Source: Ascochyta rabiei
Lineage: Eukaryota > Ascomycota > Dothideomycetes > Pleosporales > Didymellaceae
Length of the DNA stretch: 64,000 bases
Direction of reading: 5' to 3'
Assembly: GCF_004011695.2 (NCBI RefSeq)
Contig: NC_082417.1
Coordinates: 1,472,792 to 1,536,791 of the forward strand
Shown: in pieces, positions 59,662-64,000 of the stretch
Position numbering within the stretch: the stretch's first letter is position 1
Layout of the letters: each line of letters opens with the position of its first letter
The notes under the pieces: model-generated
What the model was told of the DNA's origin: nothing
The model's database searches: none
The model's input: only the letters and a program-made list of their open reading frames with translations
Translations under genes and position numbers: made by a program

Positions 59662-62600
59662 AAAGGAATAGAGTTTAGAGTTTTTTATAAGTAGGAGAAG
59701 ATAGAAATAATAATAAAAAAAGTATAGAAGAAAATTAAGAGATAAGAAAGTAATAATAGTAGTTATAGTTTTGATATAAGAAGAGAGTAAGAGTTTTTTA
59801 AAAAAAAGTAGAAGAGTAAAATTTAAAGTATTAAAAAAGAGAGAAGAAGGAGAATAGGAAAAGAAAGAATAGTAGTTTAAAGAAAGATTGTTGAAAAGTA
59901 GAGAAGATTAGGAGTAGTAGAATAAGGAAAGGAAAAGATAAGGAAAGTAGAAAGGATAGAGAAAAGTAGTAAGGATTAGAGAATAGGTGTTGTGAGTAGA
60001 AGAGTAGAGGGAAGAAAAAGAGAAGAGAAGAAGAAGTAGGAGAGAGTAGAGTAAAGAGAAGAATAAAGTAAGGAAGAAAGTAGAGTATGGAAAAGAGTAG
60101 AGTAAGGGAGAAGAAGAGGGTAAGTGTAAGGGTTAAAGTTTTAGAGTAAGAAGAGGGTTAGGGTTTTAGAGTTAGAAGAGAGTTAGGGTGTTAATATAGA
60201 AAGAGTAGAAGGGGGTTAAGAGAAAAGAAGTAGAAATAGATAAAGAAAGAAGTAGGTAGAAGTATAAGAAGAGAGATAAAAAGAAGGAAGAAGAAAGTTA
60301 AAAATAGAAGTAGTTTAGTAGATAGAAGAAGTGTTAGAGAAAAGAGAAGAGGAAGAAGAAGAGAGAGAAAAGAGTAAAAAGAAGAAAGAAGAGATAAGAG
60401 GGTAAAAAATTAAGGTAAGAGAAAAGGTAAATAAGAAAGTAGAAGTAATAGTTGAGGTTTTAGTGTAGGAGAAGATGTGGAGTGTAAAAAAGAAAAGAAA
60501 GAGAAGTAAAGTTAAAAAGAAATAGTTGTGTAGAGGGAAGATAAGGTATATAGAAAGGAAAGTAGTAAAGAAAAGTTAAGGGTTAAAGAAAAAGTTGAAG
60601 AAGAAGAAAGAAAAAAAGTAAGAAAAGAAGAAAGTAGAAAAGAAGAAAAGAGGTGTTAAGAGAAGAAAGAGTAGAAGGTAAAGAAGAAAGTATAGAGGAA
60701 GATAGAGGAGTAAGAAAAGTTAAGAGAAGTAAAGTTAAGGAGGAAGTGTAGAGTAAAAGGTTGAGTTAAGGTTTTAGAAGAAAGAAAGTGTTAGGGTTTT
60801 AAGAAAGATTAGAAAAGAGGTGAGAATTTGAAGGTAGTGAGAAGAAGAAAGAAAAAGAGGAGGGTTTAGAAGAAGAAGAGAAGGGAGGAAGAGAGAAGAA
60901 GTAGAAAAAAAGAAGATGTAGTAGAAGGAAAGTTTTGAGGATTGTAAAGTGGTAAGAATGTAAGTAAAAAAAGAAGAATGTAAGAGTAAGAGAAGGGAAA
61001 AAGAAGAGTGTAAGAGTAAGGGTTAGGGTTTTGGTGTAAGAAGAGGGTTAGGGTTTTGGTGTAAGAAGAGGGTTAGGGTTTTGGTGTAAGAAGAGGGTTA
61101 GGGTTTTAGTGTGAGAAGAGAGATAGGGTTTGAAAAAAAAGAATAGTTAGTAGAGAAAAGTAAGTAGAAAGAGTAGGTAAAGATAGGTTAAAAGAAAGAG
61201 TAGAAAAAGAAAGATTATTGAGAAGAGAGAGTATTTTAATGTTTTAGAGTAAGGAAAAAAGGATAAGTGGAAGTAGAAAGAATAAAGTAGAAAGGATAGA
61301 GAAAAGTAGTAAGGATTAGAGAATAGGTATTGTGAGTAAAAGAGTAGAGGGAAGAAAAAGATAAGAAAGAAGAAGAAGTAGGAGAGAGTAGAATAAAGAG
61401 AAGAGTAAAGTAAGGAAGAGAGTAGAGTAAGGAAGAAGAAGAGAATAAGTGTAAGGGTTAGGGTTTTAGAGTAAAAAGAGGGTTAGGGTTTTAGTGTAAG
61501 AAGAGAGGTTAGGGTTAAAGTAGGAGAGAGTGTGGAAAGAGAAGAGGTAGAGGTAAGAGTGTAAGTAAAAGTAAGGAGTAAAGTTTAAGTGTAAGAGAAG
61601 AGTAGAGGTAGAAAAGAGAGAGTAGAGAAGAGGGTGAAAGTAGAAATAAGTGTAAGTAAAGGTAAGAGTAAGAGAGGGTAGAGTGTAAGAGGAAGAGTTA
61701 AGGAGAGAAGTAGAGAGTAAAGATTAGAAGAAGGAAGAAAGTAGGGATAAGGAAGAGAAAGTGTAAAGGTTTTAATGTAAGAATAAAGAAGAGTGTAAGA
61801 GTAAGTATAAGGGTTTTAGTGTAGGAAGAGGGTTGGGGTTTTAAGTAAAAGTAGAAGAAAAGAGAAAGATGTAGTAAGTGGTAGAAAAGAGTAGAAGAAA
61901 GAGAAGGAAGAAGTAGAATAAGTTAAAGAAAAAGTAGTGTTTAAGAGTTAAGAAAGTAGGAAAAAGGAGAAGAAAGTAGAGGTAATAAGTAAAAAGAGAA
62001 AAGAAGTAGTAGAAGTAGTAGAAGAGGTAGTAGTAGAGAAGGAGTTTAGATTGTAAAAGGGTTAGGGTTTTAGTGTAGGAAAAGTGTTAGGGTTTTGGTG
62101 TAGGAAGAGTAGGTAAAGGTTGAGGAAAAGAAAGGTGAGAAAAGGAAAAAAGAAGAAAGAGAGTTTTGTAGTAAAGTTTTAGAAAAAGAAGGAGAAGGTG
62201 AGTGTAGGTTAAAGAAGAAAGTAAGAGGTGAAAAAAAAGTAAGTAGAAGGAAGTAAGTGTTAGGAGTAAAAAAGTAGAAAGAGAAGGAGAGTTAAGAAGA
62301 AGAATTAAGAAGAAGAGAGTAGAAGTGAAGGTGAAAAAGAGGGAGAAAATGTAGGGGTGAGGGAGAAAGAGAGTAAGAGAGTTAAAGAAGAAGAGTGTAA
62401 GGGTAAGGGGTAGGGTTAAGTTAGAAAGAAGAGTTAGAGGAGTTTAAGGGTTGGGGAAAAAAAGGGTAGAAGAGAAGGAGGTGAAAATAGAAGAGAGGGA
62501 AGAAAAGTAAAGTAGAGTGTGAAGAAAGTAAGAAAAAGAAAGTAAGAGTAAAAGTAGTAGTAGAAAGAGAAGTAAGGATAGAAGGAAAAGTAGAAGAAAG

Positions 62601-63911
62601 AATAGAAAAGAGTAGAGGAAAAGAAAAGAAAAGGGAAAAAGGGAGTAGAGGTAGAAGTAGTAGTAGTAGAGAAAAGGGTTAGGGTTTTAGAGTAAGAAGA
62701 GTGTTAGGGTTTTAGTGTTAGAAAAGAGGTTAGTAGAGAGAAGTAAGTGGAAAGAGTAGGAAAAGAAAAAAAGAAGGAAGGAGGTTTTAGAGTTGTAAAG
62801 AAGGAAAAAGAAGGTAAGTGTAAGGTGAAGAAGAGAGTAAGGAGTTAAAAAGAGGTAGGTAGGAGAAGGTAAGTGTTAAGAGTAAAAAAGAAAAGAGATA
62901 AGAAAAAGATAGAGAAAAAGAGTTAAGAAGAAGGAGTTAAGAAAGAGTAAGAAAAAAAGAGGTTAAGGTGAAAGTAGAAGAGAGTGTAAGTAAGAGTAAG
63001 GTTTAGGGTTTTAGTGTATGGAAAGAGGGTAGGGTAAGAGAAAAGAAGAGAAAGAAGAGAAGAGTAGAGGTAAAAGAGAAAGAGTAGAGATGAGTGTAAA
63101 AGGAGTAGTAAGTGTAAGTAAAGGTAAGGAAGAGGGAGGGTTTAGAAGTAGGAGAGGGTGTAAGAGTAAGGGTTAGAAGAAGGAAGAAAGAAAGTAGGAG
63201 TAAAGAAGAGAAAGTGTAAGAGTAAGTGTTAGGGTTTTAGTGTAGGAAGAGGGTTAGGGTTTTAAGTAGAAGTAGAAGGAAAGGGTAAAGGGTAGTAGAG
63301 AGAGTAAAAAAGAGGTTTTAAAGAAGGGAAAGAGGTTAGAAGAGGGTAGTTAAGGAGAAGAAGGTTATTGAGAAGAAGAGGGTGATTGAGAAGAAGAGGG
63401 TGATTGAGGGGAAGAGGATGGTTAAGGAGAAGGAGGATGAAAATGAGAGTAAAAGGAAAAGTAGGAGAAAGAGTAGAAAAGAGTAGAGGAAGAGAAGAAA
63501 AAAGAAAAGAGAAGTAGTAGTAAGGAAGAGGGTTAGAGAGAAAGAGTGTTAATGTTTAAAAAAAAAAGAGAAGTTTAAAGAGAGTGTGAGAAAGAAGAAG
63601 AGAGGGAGAGGAGGAGAGAGTTGAAGAAGTTAGGAGGTAAGTAGAGAGTTAGTAGAGAAGTAGAAAGAGAGTAAGGAAGAAAAGGGTTGAAGTTTTAAGA
63701 AGGAGAAAAAGGTAGTAATGGGAAAAAGAAGGTAGAGTGTTGAGAAAGTAAGAGAAATGGGGTAAAAAGAGTAAGAAGAGAGAGGTAAAGGTAGAAAAAA
63801 AAAAGGTAAGAAAGAGTAGGAGAAGTAGAGAGAAAAGTAGGAGAAGTAAGAGGGAAGTTAAGAGAAGTTGAAGGGTTAAGAGAAGAAGGAAAAGGTGAGA
63901 GAGTAAGTGTG
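59662..63911. repeat. Cytosine-free purine-rich subtelomeric tract
   Basis: The last C on the plus strand is at 59661. From 59662 to the end (4,339 bases) I find none. The sequence is mostly A and G with some T, built from GAAGAAG, AGAGTAAG and GTGTAAG. About fifteen degenerate telomere motifs, AGGGTTAGGGTTTTAGTGTA and relatives, are scattered through it. There are internal duplications: 59940-60180 resembles 61275-61500, and 62100-62300 resembles 62750-62950. No coding potential. Confidence 0.9.
61016..61125. repeat. 25-bp telomere-derived tandem array
   Basis: Four adjacent units each contain GGGTTAGGGTTTTGGTGTAA then GAAGA, with the last unit varying (TTTTAGTGTGA). Single copies of the same unit recur elsewhere in the C-free tract. 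Confidence 0.8.
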
Positions 63912-64000
63912 AGGGTTAGGGTTAGGGTTAGGGTTAGGGTTAGGGTTAGGGTTAGGTTAGGGTTAGGGTTAGGGTTAGGGTTAGGGTTAGGGTTAGGGTT
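63912..64000 (+). repeat. Terminal telomere, TTAGGG repeats
   Basis: About 15 TTAGGG units with one TTAGG variant near 63955 run to the last base. The G-rich strand is 5' to 3' toward the right edge, so this is a true chromosome end. Confidence 0.97.

Noticed and set aside
59662..64000. C-free tract as an assembly or base-calling artefact
   Set aside because: The sequence is complex, contains varied telomere units and diverged duplications, and grades in from C-poor DNA, none of which an artefact would readily produce; raw reads would settle it.

Overview
This is the right end of a filamentous ascomycete (Pezizomycotina-type) chromosome. The last ~90 bases are a (TTAGGG)n telomere with the G-rich strand running 3' to the end. 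Nearly everything from 1 to ~50.3 kb is AT-rich, very rich in TpA and poor in CpA/TpG. Side-by-side repeat copies differ by C-to-T changes of both strands, the signature of repeat-induced point mutation (RIP). Most genes are therefore relics whose reading frames are broken by TAG codons. I recognise no tRNA, rRNA or CRISPR. The species cannot be named from this sequence.

Layout. 1-1531: 5' part of a minus-strand Ty1/copia element. 2.28-8.52 kb: a telomere-linked RecQ-like helicase gene (copy A), RIP-saturated yet open for 1,893 sense codons. 9.83-13.44 kb: a duplicated satellite block (long units of ~187 bp, then short units of ~63 bp). 13.7-18.24 kb: a large unidentified gene relic. 18.5-28.7 kb: a DUF6589-like relic split by a complete copia element (19683-24875, 162-bp LTRs, TSD TCTAT), followed by a Cys-containing unknown relic and a triplet-repeat tract. 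29.95-32.38 kb: a minus-strand RecQ-like helicase relic. 36.2-41.2 kb: a second telomere-linked helicase relic (copy C). 42.4-49.2 kb: five plus-strand gene relics, one SNF2-like and one with basic KGKG repeats, three of them ending at copies of a ~45-bp imperfect palindrome that recurs in the window. At ~50.3 kb, at a short interstitial telomere repeat, base composition switches to GC-rich. The block beyond holds a divergent gene pair: an unidentified minus-strand protein (50451-52214) and a third telomere-linked helicase (copy D, 52415-57127). Both keep one frame throughout and are broken only by nonsense codons. 57.2-59.66 kb: subtelomeric tandem repeats. 59662-64000: 4.3 kb of purine-rich DNA with no cytosine at all on the plus strand, studded with degenerate telomere motifs and ending in the telomere.

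How it fits together. The three telomere-linked helicases share an architecture: N-terminal OrsD-like C2H2 fingers, an RG-E/H-K domain, a RecQ-like helicase core, then Cys-rich C-terminal modules. They differ in age: D is lightly mutated, C heavily, and A saturated but still open. The window looks like a record of successive telomere-end additions, each later silenced by RIP, with copia elements inserted on top.
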